DNA from: Inia geoffrensis
Taxonomy: Eukaryota; Chordata; Mammalia; Artiodactyla; Iniidae
DNA length: 64,000 nucleotides
Assembly: GCA_036417435.1 (NCBI GenBank)
Contig: CM070904.1
Location: 126,418,695 to 126,482,694 of the forward strand
Direction of reading: 5' to 3'
A model generated the notes under the pieces. It was not told the DNA's origin. It worked only from the letters and a program-made list of their open reading frames with translations, and did not search any database. The translations under genes were made by a program, and so were the position numbers. Below are positions 25,791 to 36,985 of the stretch, in pieces; the stretch's first letter is position 1, and each line of letters opens with the position of its first letter.

Positions 25791-27097
25791 GGAAAAAGCA
25801 AAAAAAAAAAAGGAAGTTCTTCTGAGCTATTTCAAATTCTCTAATAAAAGCACATTATCTTAAACGCTGTATAATATTCAATAGGGAAAAATTAAAAGTT
25901 AGTTGTATTAGTTAACGTTTGACTTTGGTTTTACTCACTCAAAACCTTGTAATTCCTAGAATATCTGTTGCAGTGCTTTTTGTTGCTCATATATTAATCA
26001 GCATTTCTTTTCCCATCTTCATCTGTTTAAAAGAACAGGTAAGACCTAATTCTACTTTATACTTGTAAATATGTATATACTAAATATTAGATATACAGAG
26101 AGCAGAAATTGTATTTAGGGGTTTGAGTAGCTTAACCTGGAAAAAATAAAGGCAGGGATGGCTCCCTTAGTTTCAGCATTTCAAATAAAACCTAACTTTA
26201 ATTCCTTCTGGTTTTCTACTTCACTCACATTTTACACTGATACGTATTAACTAAGAGTTAGGTAGTTTTTTTTTTTTTTTTTTTACATCTTTATTGGAGT
26301 ATAATTGCTTTACAGTGGTGTGTTAGTTTCTGCTTTATATCAAAGTGAATCAGTTACACATATACATATGTTCCCATATCTCTTCCCTCTTGCATCTCCC
26401 TCCCACCCTCCCTATCCCACCCCTCCAGGCGGTCACAAAGCACCCAGCTGATCTCCCTGTACTATGCGGCTGCTTCCCACTAGCTATCTACCTTATGTTT
26501 GGTAGTGGATATATGTCCATGTCTCTCTCTCGCTTTGTCACAGCTTACCCTGCCCCCTCCCCATATCCTCAAGTCCATTCTCTAGTAGGTCTGTGTCTTT
26601 ATTCCTGTCTTACCCCTAGGTTCTTCATGACATTATTTTTTTCTTAAATTCCATATATATGTGTTAGCATACGGTATTTGTCTTTCTCTTTCTGACTTAC
26701 TTCACTCTGTATGACAGACTCTAGGTCTATCCACCTCATTACAAATAGCTCAATTTCGTTTCTTTTTATGGCTGAGTAATATTCCATTGTATATATGTGC
26801 CACATCTTCTTTATCCATTCATCCGATGATGGACACTTAGGTTGTTTCCATCTCCTGGCTATTGGAAATAGAGCTGCAATGAACATCGTGGTACATGACT
26901 TTTTGAATTATGGTTTTCTCAGGGTATATGCCCAGTAGTGGGATTGCTGGGTCATATGGTAGTTCTATTTGTAGTTTTTTAAGGAACCTCCATACTGTTC
27001 TCCACAGTGACTGTATCAATTTACATTCCCACCAAGAGTGCAAGAGGGTTCCCTTTTCTCCACACCCTCTCCAGCATTTATTGTTTCTAGATTTTTT

Positions 27098-27308
27098 TTT
27101 TTTTTCTTCTTTTTTTGTGGTATGCAGGCCTCTCACTGTTGTGGCCTCTCCCATTGTGGAGCACAGGCTCCGGACGTGCAGGCTCAGCGGCCATGGCTCA
27201 CGGGCCCAGCTGCTCTGCGGCATGTGGGATCTTCCCGGACCAGGGCACGAACCTGTGTCCCCTACAATGGCAGGCGGACTCCCAACCACTGCGCCACCAG
27301 GGAAGCCC
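27098..27308 (-). mobile_element. CHR-type SINE (short form) inside L1
   Basis: Reverse SINE ending 'ccaccagggaagccc', with a perfect 16-bp TSD 'tgtttctagatttttt' (27082-27097, 27309-27324) made from L1 sequence. Confidence 0.94.
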
Positions 27309-28455
27309 TGTTTCTAGATTTTTTGATGATGGCCATTCTGACTGGTGTGAGATGATATCTCACTGTAGTTTTGATTTGCATTTCTCTAATCATTAATGAT
27401 GTTGGGCATTCTTTCATGTGTTTGTTGGCAGTCTGTATATCTTCTTTGGAGAAATGTCTGTTTAGGTCTTCTGCCCATTTTCGGATTGGGTTGTTTGTTT
27501 TTTTGTTATTGAGCTGCATGAACTGCTTATAAATTTTGGAGATTAATCCTTTGTCAGTTGCTTCATTTGCAAATATTTTCTCCCATTCTGAGGGTTGTCT
27601 TTTGGTCTTGTTTATGGTTTCCTTTGCTGTGCAAAAGCTTTGAAGTTTCATTAGGTCCCATTTCTTTATTTTTGTTTTAATTTCCATTTCTCTAGGAGGT
27701 GGGTCAAAAAGGATCTTGCTGTGATTTATGTCATAGAGTGTCCTGCATATCTTTTCCTCTAAGAGTTTGATAGTTTCTGGCCTTACATTTAGGTCTTTAA
27801 TCCATTTTGAGCTTATTTTTGTGTATGGTGTTAGGAAGTGATCTAATCTCATACTTTTACATGTACCTGTCCAGTTTTCCCAGCACCACTTATTGAAGAG
27901 GCTGTCCTTTCTCCACTGTACATTCCTGCCTCCTTTATCAAAGATGAGGTGACCATATGTGCGTGGGTTTATCTCTGGGCTTTCTATCCTGTTCCATTGA
28001 TCTATCTTTCTGTTTTTGTGCCAGTACCATACTGTCTTGATTACTGTAGCTTGTAGTATAGTCTGAAGTCAGGGAGCCTGATTCCTCCAGCTCCGTTTTT
28101 CGTTCTCAAGGTTGCTTTGGCTATTCAGGGTCGTCTGTGTTTCCATACAAATTGTGAAATTTTTTGTTCTAGTTCTGTGAAAAATGCCAGTGGTAGTCTG
28201 ATAGGGATTGCATTGAATCTGTAGATTGCTTTGGGCAGTAGAGTCATTTTCACAATGTTGATTCTTCCAATCCAAGAACATGGTATATCTCTCCATCTAT
28301 CTGTATCATCTTTAATTTCTTTCATCAGTGTCTTATAATTTTCTGCATACAGGTCTTTTGTCTCCTTAGGTAGGTTTATTCCTAGATATTTTATTCTTTT
28401 TGTTGCAGTGGTAAATAGGAGTATTTTCTTGGTTTCACTTTCAGATTTTTCATCA

Positions 28456-29079
28456 TTAGTGTATAGGAATGCCAGACTTCTGTGCATTAATTTTGTATCC
28501 TGCTACTTTACCAAATTCATTGATTAGCTCTAGTAGTTTTCTGGTAGCATCTTTAGGATTCTCTATGTATAGTATCATGTCATCTGCAAACAGTGGCAGC
28601 TTTACTTCTTTTCCGATTTGGATTCCTTTTATTTCCTTTTCTTCTCTGATTGCTGTGGCTAAAACTTCCAAAACTATGTTGAATAAGAGTGGTGAGAGTG
28701 GGCAACCTTGTCTTGTTCCTGATCTTAGTGGAAATGCTTTCAGTTTTTCATCATTGAGGACAATGTTGGCTGTGGGTTTGTCATATATAGCCTTTATTAT
28801 GTTGAGGAAAGTTCCCTCTATGCCTACTTTCTGCAGGGTTTTTATCATAAATGGGTGTTGAATTTTGTCAAAAGCTTTCTCTGCATCTGTTGAGATGATC
28901 ATATGGTTTTTCTCCTTCACTTTGTTAATATGGTGTATCACATTGATTGATTTGCGTATATTGAAGAATCCTTGCATTCCTGGAATAAACCCCACTTGAT
29001 CATGGTGTATGATCCGTTTAATGTGCTGTTGGATTCTGTTTGCTAGTATTTTGTTGAGGATTTTTGCATCTATGTTCAT
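28456..29079 (-). pseudogene. L1 ORF2 reverse-transcriptase fragment
   Basis: A 207-codon open stretch matching the L1 reverse-transcriptase palm and fingers: '[20 protein letters not shown]' (near its start), 'GFIPGMQG', '[14 protein letters not shown]' and '[10 protein letters not shown]' (the FADD box). It lacks the upstream endonuclease and is out of frame with the downstream C-terminal part. It is a relic of a mobile element, not a host gene. Confidence 0.9.
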
Positions 29080-29747
29080 CAGTGATATTGGCCTGTAGTT
29101 TTCTTTCTTCGTGACATCCTTGTCTGGTTTTGGTATCAGGGTGATGGTGGCCTCGTATTATGAGTTTGGGAGTGTTCCTCCCTCTGCTATATTTTGGAAG
29201 AGTTTGAGAAGGATGGGTGTTAGCTCTTCTCTAAATGTTTGATAGAATTCGCCTGTGAAGCCATCTGGTCCTGGGCTTTTGTTTGTTGGAAGATTTTAAA
29301 TCACAGTTTCAATTTCAGTGCTTGTGATTGGTCTGTTCATATTTTCTAGTTCTTCCTGATTCAGTCTTGGCAGGTTGTGCATTTCTAAGAATTTGTCCAT
29401 TTCTTCCAGGTTGTCCATTTTATTGGCATAGAGTTGCTTGTAGTCATCTCTCATGATCTTTTGTATTTCTGCAGTCTCAGTTGTTACTTCTCCTTTTTCA
29501 TTTCTAATTCTATTGATTTGAGTCTTCTCCCTTTCTTTCCTTGATGAGTCTGGCTAATGGTTTATCAATTTTGTTTATCTTCTCAAAGAACCAGCTTTTA
29601 CTTTTATTGATCTTTGCTATTGTTTCCTTTATTTCTTTTTCATTTATTTCTGATCTGAGTTTTATGATTTCTTTCCTTCTGCTAACTTTGGGGGTTTTTT
29701 GTTCTTCAGGGAAGTCCCAGGGGATGCTCATTTTAAAAAGCAATTCT

Positions 29748-30069
29748 GGACTTCCCTGGTGGCACACTGGTTAAGAATCCGCCTGCCAATGCAGGGGACA
29801 CAGGTTCGAGCCCTGGTCCAGGAAGATCCCACATGCCGCTGAGCAACTAAGCCCGTTCACCACAACTGCTGAGCCTGCGCTCTAGAGCCCGCGAGCCACA
29901 ACTACTGAGCCCACGTGCTACAACTACTGAAGCCTGGGTGCCTAGAGACTGTGTTCCCCAACAAAGACAAGCCACTTCAGTGAGAAGCCTGTGCACCGCA
30001 ACTAAGAGTAGCCCCTGTTCACCGCAACTAGAGAAAGCCTGCACGCAGCAAGGAAGACCCAATGGAGCC
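29748..30069 (+). mobile_element. CHR-type SINE (long form), tail nearly absent
   Basis: Forward copy 'ggacttccctggtggcacactgg', full body to 'gacccaatggagcc'. TSD 'aaagcaattct' at 29737-29747 and 30070-30080. Almost no A tail remains. Confidence 0.93.
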
Positions 30070-30080
30070 AAAGCAATTCT

Positions 30081-30420
30081 ATGTGCAATAAAATTGAAGT
30101 ACCACTTGTCTAGCCTTTACAATCTAATACACTGTGACTAGAGTTACATTCCTAAAGTACGAGCTGGATCATATCATTACTTCCTCTTCATAAACCTTCA
30201 AAAGACTTTCACTTCAGAGAAAACTTCCTAACTTCTTAGCCTGGGATTTAAAATTCTTTACATTGTGGCACAAACATCTCTCTAGTCTCCCTTTCTGCTT
30301 CACAGCCCTTCCTATCCCTTCCCCATTCTCATCTAGGCACAGTGAATATACTATGCCCCATGCAACTCTATGCTCTCTGGTCAGCTTGGGCACTTGTTTG
30401 AAGTCTCTCAGGAGAGGCAC
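30081..30420 (+). repeat. LINE-2 fragment
   Basis: 'atcattacttcctcttcataaaccttcaaaagactttcac', 'cttagcctgggatttaaaattctttacattgtggc' and 'ctagtctccctttctgc' follow the L2 order. Old and diverged. Confidence 0.55.
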
Positions 30421-31049
30421 CAGAAAGATCAAGAGAGTTGAGTGGCCTTTTGGGGACCTAATCAAGTGTTATGATCACCACAAGGCCACACCAGACAAGA
30501 TGATAAAAGGAGGTGGGAAGAAACCTTTCTTTAGCTTAGAGGACCCCTGTGGAGGTAACCACGATGGAGGAAAATGGGAGTAACAAAGACACAATAATTA
30601 TCATTGGCAGAAGCTGGCTATAATTGCCGCAGATGTACCAATTGCAGAGCAAAGGCACCCATATCACCCCAAGAAAATCTCTCTAAAATACATCAAGTGT
30701 GACCAGTCTTTACTTCCATCGAGAGAAGGAAACACCCTTTGTCCTTTTCATATAATGCCATAAATGTTGTAGAGCAAAACTTGTTCCCCAAAACGGCAGC
30801 TTCTCATCGTGTGATGGGACTAAGAGAAAGGCAACAAAGCAGAGCTGTTCAGTCCCCTAACCAACGTTACACAGTTGACAGGCAGCAGCCCAGGATTTGG
30901 AAAGATGGTCAGACTCTGAAGCTTAAGCTTCTTCCACTGTTCCCGCTGCCTCCCCGTGAAAGGGAATAAAGCAACGATAAAACAACTGTCTTAGTCTTCG
31001 TGCTCCTTCTTACCCTTTCCTCCAAAGATTAAAATTCACCCTTCTTTCT

Positions 31050-31254
31050 TTTTTTTTTTTTTGCGCTACGCGCGCCTCTCACTGTTGTGGCCTCTCCCGT
31101 TGCGGAGCACGGGCTCCGGACGCGCAGGCTCAGTGGCCATGGCTCACGGGCCCAGTTGCTCCGCGGCACGTGGGATCTTCCCGGACCGGGGCACGAACCC
31201 GTGTCCCCTGCATGGGCAGGCGGACTCTCAACCACTGCGCCACCAGGGAAGCCC
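31050..31254 (-). mobile_element. CHR-type SINE (short form)
   Basis: Reverse copy, CpG-rich ('ctacgcgcgcctctc', 'ctccggacgcgcagg'). TSD 'cacccttctttct' (31037-31049) against 'cacccttgtttct' (31255-31267). Confidence 0.93.
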
Positions 31255-31729
31255 CACCCTTGTTTCTATTACAACTTTTTAAATTACCATGTTTTTTTCT
31301 TAACGAAATGAAAAGCAACTTATTTGTAAAAAGACCCAGAAAAACTCTTAAGTCTTCAGCACTTCTAGAAACACCAAACTGCTCAAGCCAATGGCAATTC
31401 TGGTTTCAGTCACTGGCTCCTATTCTAGGTGAAGCTGACTGCTTATGAAGTGATTCACAGGTAAAATATAGCTTTTAATTCTTTCAACCATTAGTAGTTC
31501 AGGTCTCCCTTAGTTTTGCTCATTCTCCTATATCCTGAGTTTGCAGTCTTTGGATGATGCAGAGTTGAGGGTGACTATTAGGCTATGGAAGAGCAATATA
31601 CATTTTTAACAATGGATGAAAAGAAATATTTTGTTTTCAAGGAAGAGAATGGGTCAAGAAGTGTTGAGTAAGGAGAAATAAAGATGCTATGTATAAAGTA
31701 AGCCATGGGGAAACACTAGAAGCATTCCC

Positions 31730-32610
31730 TTTGAAGTCAGAAGTAGGACAGAGATACCTTCTAGCACCACTATTATTTACTTTATTCTGGAGGTACTAGA
31801 CAATACAATTAAAAGAGAAAAGAATATGAAATATAAAAATTAGAAAAGAGAAAATAAGATTATCATTATTTGCAAGTGATATGATTATATAGCTGGAAAA
31901 CCCAAAAGAATCAAAAGAAAACCTACTGTAAATAATAAACAAATAAGGATGCTTGGCCCCAAATTAATACTATATTAAAAATAGCAGAAAATGTAATGGA
32001 ATGAAAAATCTCACAAGCAAAAGCAACAAAAAAGTTAAATACTTAGGAAGAAACATATCAAGAAAGCTGTAAGCTCTGCAAGAAAAAAAAAAAACCTCTA
32101 AATGCAACTGAGGGGCACAAAAATATTAAATAAATGGAAAGACCCTAATTTTGGATGGAAAAATTAATGTCATAAAGATTAATCTGTAAATTTAATGCAA
32201 TCCAAATAAGTGTAACTATAGGATTTTTAAAAAACCAGGTAAACTGATTTTAAAATTCATATGGACAATATGAGAATCATCAGGAAAATCCTGAAGAGTA
32301 ACAAGAAAAAGGTAACAAGAAATACATCCTTCCAGATATTAAAACTTATAAAGCTAAAGTAATTAAAATAGTGTGTAGAGCTGAATGTGACTAGGCAGGT
32401 CAGTGGAGAGAACAGAAAATTGCCCAATGGAAGAGAATAGAAAAAATCATATGGAATTTAGTATATATTAATAGAGACATTTAAAATCAGTGGCAAAAAA
32501 GATGGACTACTGAATAGTGTTAGGACAAAAGGGTGGCCATACAGAAAAATTAAATCTCTAACTCACTTCCATTAAAATGTATTTCAGATAGATCAAAGTT
32601 AAAAAAGGAA
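31730..32610 (+). repeat. Ancient L1 ORF2 remnant
   Basis: Degenerate reverse-transcriptase region: 'agataccttctagcaccactattattta', 'ttatttgcaagtgatatgattatatagctggaaaaccc' (position of the FADD box), 'aaatacttaggaagaaacatatc', 'ttttaaaattcatatgg'. No open frame survives. It lies antisense to PDE6D. Confidence 0.8.
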
Positions 32611-33883
32611 GGAAGGAATAAAGGGAGGAAGGAAGGGGAAAAATACAGAGGGAAATGTGGGCATCTTTTTTATAATCTAGGAGTGGGAAAGGTCTAATAT
32701 GATGAAAAATCCAGAAACCTTTATAGGAAGTCTCTTCCTTCTCTGACCAAACCTGCAAACAGCCAGAAATCTTCACTTCCACTGTCATTGCTTTATTCCT
32801 CCCACTTAAAGCCTGTATAGGCTCCCTATTTCATATATAATTTATTCCTCCACTTGATTTAAAAAAAAACAGTCCAGCTTTTAAACTGCAAAAAAGTTTT
32901 AATTTTCACTATATAACCTTTTATACTGTTTGAAAAATTTTTAATCTGTATATTACTTAAAAATAAAAGCACAAATAACTTTGGTAAAAATCACTTCCTA
33001 ATTATTAACCAAAGGACAGGCCTAATTTTTCATGCCCTAGGTCACTTGAATTTCTTTTTTTCTTTGGAAGCTTTTCTCTTTAGTGATCACTACTCTAATA
33101 TATAGTAACTTCTGCAGAAGGAGAGAATTCCAGTAGGATCTGTTGAATTTGATCAGATTAATCTTTGCAGCAGCTTCTGCCATGTCAACTCTGGTGTCAC
33201 TAGTTTCACTTCACTAAAGGCAGTGGCGTGTGGCTTCTTTAAACAGAGGGGCAGAATTACCAGGCCACATGTTTGTACCTCCTGGCTAAAACAGACATTA
33301 TAACCAGACATCTCCAAACGAATCAAGATTTTAAAATGAGCTTCTACTTGCCAAACGGCCCTCCTCAATGCCTATTTTTGTCTTCCTCTGTCTGATTTTC
33401 TAGTACTTGCTCCCCATTATACTTCCCTTTTTTCTGAACTCTCATAGGCTTTTAGCAGGTGTTTTGTGTACTAGTTACTGTTTCCCTAATTTGATTATGG
33501 GTTTCTTGAGGGTAGAAGTGTTCCCACTCATTGAGTTTATAGCAAAAACAGGGAAATCTTTGGCTGTGAGTTACTGGCTTTTGTGTCACATCAATCAGTA
33601 CCTTTGCTGTGTGCCAAGAGTAGTTAGCAAAAATTTTATTTTGGAGGGAGGGTAATAGGGCTAAGAAGGATGAACAATGAAGAAATCGCTTACAAATTAT
33701 TAGGTCTAGGGTACTCTACATAATGGTAGTCAATATTAGTTTTTTATAGGGTACATTTTCTTAGGAAGAATTTTTATTTTAGGATTATGCTTGAATTAAG
33801 GCAAAAAAGGGACTAATTTCTTAATTAGCATTTTATTTTTATTCTACTTTGTAAAGTACAATTTATCTCTTTTTCATGGTACT
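32611..33883. other. Intron 1, nothing firmly recognised
   Basis: A/T-rich. Around 33400-33560 the text 'gattatgggtttcttgagggtagaag' has an L2 flavour but is too short to call. Confidence 0.35.
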
Positions 33884-34525
33884 TTTTTTTTTTTGTAAGA
33901 CTTTTTATTTTATTTTTCTTTTTTTTAAAAAAAATTATTTTATATTGGAGTACAGTTGATTAACAATGTTGTGTTAGTTTCAGGTGTGCAGCAAAGTGAT
34001 TCACTTATACATATACATAGATCCATTCTTTTTCAAATTCTTTTCCCATTTAGGTTATTACAGAATATTGAGCAGAGTTCCCTGTGCTATAAAGTAGGTC
34101 CTTGTTGCTCATCTATTTTATTTTTATTTTTTTAATTTTTTTTTTTAACATCTTTATTGGGTTAAAATTGCTCTACAATGGTGTGTCAGTTTCTACTTTA
34201 TAACAAAGTGAATCAGTTATATATATACAGACGTTCACATATTTCTTCCCTCTTGCGTCTCCCTCCTTCCTTCTCTCCCTATCCCACCCCTCCAGGCAGT
34301 CACAAAGCACCGAGCTGATATCCCTGTGCCAAGCGGTTGCTTCCCATTAGCTATCTACCTTACGTTTGTTAGTATATATATGTCCATGCCCCTCCCTCGC
34401 CCTCCCATAGCTCACCCCTCCCCCTCCCCATATCCTCAAGTCCGTTCTCCAGTAGGTCTGTGTCTTTATTCCTGTCTTACCCCTAGGTTCTTCATAAAAT
34501 TTTTTTTTTTTCTTAAATTCCACAT
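33884..34525 (-). mobile_element. L1 3' end with a second L1 3' end inserted in its tail
   Basis: The outer L1 3' end (34130-34520: 'aacatctttattgggttaaaattgc...cttaaattcc', reverse) has its poly-T tail split by an older-type L1 3' end at about 33900-34125 ('ttatattggagtacagttgattaacaatg...ctgtgctataaagtaggtcc'). The word 'catggtactt' flanks the whole block (about 33877 and 34524). Confidence 0.85.
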
Positions 34526-34565
34526 GGTACTTATTAACAGGTATCTTAGAGTTACTGTACAGTTG

Positions 34566-34673
34566 GGGTTTTTTTGTTTGTTTTTGCCATGGCTTGTGGC
34601 ATGCGGGATCTTAGTTACCACTCCCTGCAGTGGAAGTGTGGAGTTTTAACCACTGGACGGCCAGGAGAGTCCC
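34566..34673 (-). mobile_element. Short tRNA-derived SINE, diverged
   Basis: Reverse copy: 'gccatggcttgtggcatgcgggatcttagttacc', 'ttttaaccactggacggccaggagagtccc'. TSD resembles 'tactgtacagtt' against 'tactgtgctgtt'. Confidence 0.8.
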
Positions 34674-34924
34674 TACTGTGCTGTTCTTATTTACTTAGAA
34701 CTTGGTTATCGTTTTCAGTCTTCCAAAAAAAAAATCAAATTCTAGAAATAATCTTTTCCTGCCATTGTAGTAACAGTTTAGAATTATAAACTTTGGAAAA
34801 TGTAATCTCTTAAAGATGCTACCAAAGTCAAAACAGGGGCACATTCCTAAACTATGCCAGAGAAAACAACAAAGACCATTAGCTCTATTAGCTTGAAATG
34901 TGACCGAGTACAAAGGAATCATTT

Positions 34925-34964
34925 TTTTTTTTACATCTTTATTGGAGTATAATTGCTTTACAAT
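34925..34964 (-). mobile_element. Very short L1 3' end (about 40 bp)
   Basis: Poly-T followed by only 'acatctttattggagtataattgctttacaa', the extreme L1 3' end. It is bounded by 'ggaatcattttt' and 'ggagtcattttt', consistent with an extremely truncated insertion. Confidence 0.75.
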
Positions 34965-34978
34965 AAGGAGTCATTTTT

Positions 34979-35182
34979 CTCTTTTTTTTTGCGGTACGCG
35001 GGCCTCTCACTACTGTGGCCTCTCCTGTTGTGGCGCACAGGCTACAGATGCGCAGGCTCAGCGGCCATGGCTCACAGGCCCAGCCGCTCTGCGGCATGTG
35101 GGATCTTCCCGGACCGGGTCACGAACCTGTGTCCCCTGCATCGGCAGGCAGACTCTCAACCACTGCCCCACCAGGGAAGCCC
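34979..35182 (-). mobile_element. CHR-type SINE (short form)
   Basis: Reverse copy 'gcggtacgcgggcctctcactac...ccaccagggaagccc'. TSD 'ggagtcattttt' on the left against 'ggaatcattttt' on the right (35184-35195). Confidence 0.92.
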
Positions 35183-35367
35183 AGGAATCATTTTTAAATG
35201 GGCAATTATTATAATAAATAAATAGCACAGTCTCCTTTATATTTTCATACTATTTTTAGAGACTGGATAGTTTGTAAAGATAAATATCTGCTTGCTGGTC
35301 ATTTGAATGCACACATTTAACTAGAAAAAGGTACCACATCTAAGATCCTGTGAGATTCCTTAATATA

Positions 35368-35644
35368 AGAGGAGAGAGAGATTGAAAGGGAGAGAGAAGG
35401 GAGAGAGAAGAGAGGGAGAGAGGAGAGAGAGAAGAGAGGGAGAGAGAGGAGAGGTGGAGAGGGATGGGGAGAGGGGGAGAGAGGGAGACAGAGGGAGAGA
35501 GAGGGAGAAGGAGAGAGCGAGGGAGAGAGGGAAAGAGAGGGAGAGAGAGGGAGAGAGAGGGAGAGGGAGGGAGAGGGAGGGAGGGGGGGAGAGAGGGGGA
35601 GGGGGGGAGGGGGAGAGAAAAAGAAAGAAAAACAGAGAGAGAGT
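35368..35644 (+). repeat. (GGGAGA)n-like polypurine tract
   Basis: About 277 bp in which nearly every base on this strand is A or G, built from variants of 'ggagag' and 'gggagagagg'. Apparent arginine/glutamate-rich or serine/leucine/proline-rich open frames across it are products of the repeat, not genes. Confidence 0.95.
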
Positions 35645-36769
35645 GAGCCTGCTTTTTCATACAGCTGAATTTAATGTTAGCAATTTAAAACTGTGAAAAC
35701 GAAGGGTTTTTTTTCTTAAATTAAAAAAAAAATTAAATGGTTTAAAACGCTCTGCAGGAACTTACTGTTTTAAAGGTACCAAATAAGTTACCTTATAAAT
35801 GGAGTAAATTTTCTGTAATATTAATGTTTAAAGCCCTAATTTGAGAGTTATAAGTGAATTTCTGTTTACTGTGATTTCTTCAGGCAGGGCACATCCATGG
35901 TAAGTCTTCACTGTGATAGGAAAGCATGTCAGTCATATTGGATAACAACTTCTGAAGATTATACCCCACTTAGATACAATCATGTTTCAGACCTGAACCA
36001 CCTAAAAGCCAGAACTTAATTTGTCACACCACTGTAATATATCTTTCCCTACCACACAAGACCTCTCTCTTAAAAAAAGAATTCCTTTGATGTCTTCATA
36101 AGGTTACATTTTTTTTCCTTTTTTTAAGCCAAAGAACCTGGAGTGCATCACTGTCACATCAATGACACCTTATAATTAGCATACACCTTCAATATGGCCT
36201 CAAGCAAGGGCCAAGACCAAATTATCTATATGGGAAACAACTTCCAGGGCAGCACTAACTTTATACAACCAAGAGAACCTGAAATTCTCTGCTATATTAG
36301 CATTTGCTGGCAGAGGAGGCTGCTGTCAATCTGCTCCTGTCACATTATTTTCCTTTGTCTCAGACAGAAGCCACAGGGGAGGGCTACAGGGTTTGCTTTT
36401 CACTTGCAAAGCAGAGGTTATGGATTCGCTCCCCTGCCTAACTTGACTCCTGGCTCCTCTCCTGGAAACAGGGTAAAACTGGGGACAGAACATACCAAAC
36501 AGGACAAGCAATCTGCTATTCCATGAAACTTTTGGTTGGCCACTTGGGGAACATGGAAATGTCTGTCAGAGGAAGGAAAATGAGGAAATTCTGTAGAGCT
36601 GGCTTTGACAAGAAGGTCCACTAGCTTCCTTGTTACCCTCTATGTTTCTTTGCTCCACTTCTCACTTCTTTTAATACACATTGCTGAGTCTGACTGTAAA
36701 TACGATAGCTGAAAAGCAGCTGGTTCCACAACTGTCTTGCGTGGTTATTCACCAAATGGATTGTCAGGG
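35645..36769. other. Intron 1, nothing recognised
   Basis: No coding or repeat family recognised. A 110-codon frame at 36194-36526 shows no resemblance to a protein family. Confidence 0.4.
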
Positions 36770-36985
36770 TAATCCTAGAACGTATGTTACCCAGGGAAAA
36801 CAATACTTGATGGTACTGTACCAATGTCCATTTCCTGGTTTTGATAATATACTGTGGCTATGTAAGCTGTTATCATTGACGGTCACTGGGTGAAGGGTAC
36901 AAGGAAACTCACTGATCTATTTTCACAACTTCTTGTGAGCTAAAATTATTTCAAAACGAAGTTTAAAAATAAAAAAACAGACACC
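36770..36985 (+). repeat. L1M 3' end
   Basis: 'catttcctggttttgataatatactgtggctatgtaagctgttatcattgac', 'actgggtgaagggtacaagg' and 'cttgtgagctaaaattatttcaaaa' are the last bases of an old L1. Confidence 0.8.

Larger units (their letters stand above)
26266..29706 (-). mobile_element. L1 retrotransposon, 5'-truncated, with ORF2 reverse-transcriptase remnant
   Basis: A 3.4-kb reverse-orientation L1: poly-T tail at the left, 3' UTR (26282-26650), then ORF2 read toward the right edge. The clearest coding block (29079-28456, minus) carries the reverse-transcriptase signature with a FADD catalytic box and the '[18 protein letters not shown]' block. Further frames at 27852-27262, 28487-28125 and 29767-29510 show that ORF2 is broken by frameshifts and stops. 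The endonuclease domain, ORF1 and promoter are absent, so the copy is dead. It lies in the same orientation as PDE6D and is interrupted by a SINE at 27098-27308. Confidence 0.93.

Noticed and set aside
35368..35644. CRISPR-like or other prokaryotic repeat array
   Set aside because: The repeats are simple sequence without spacers, and the whole window is mammalian.
35382..35696. Arginine/glutamate-rich frame and its serine/leucine/proline-rich antisense frame
   Set aside because: Both are read-through of the purine tract, so openness follows from the repeat composition.
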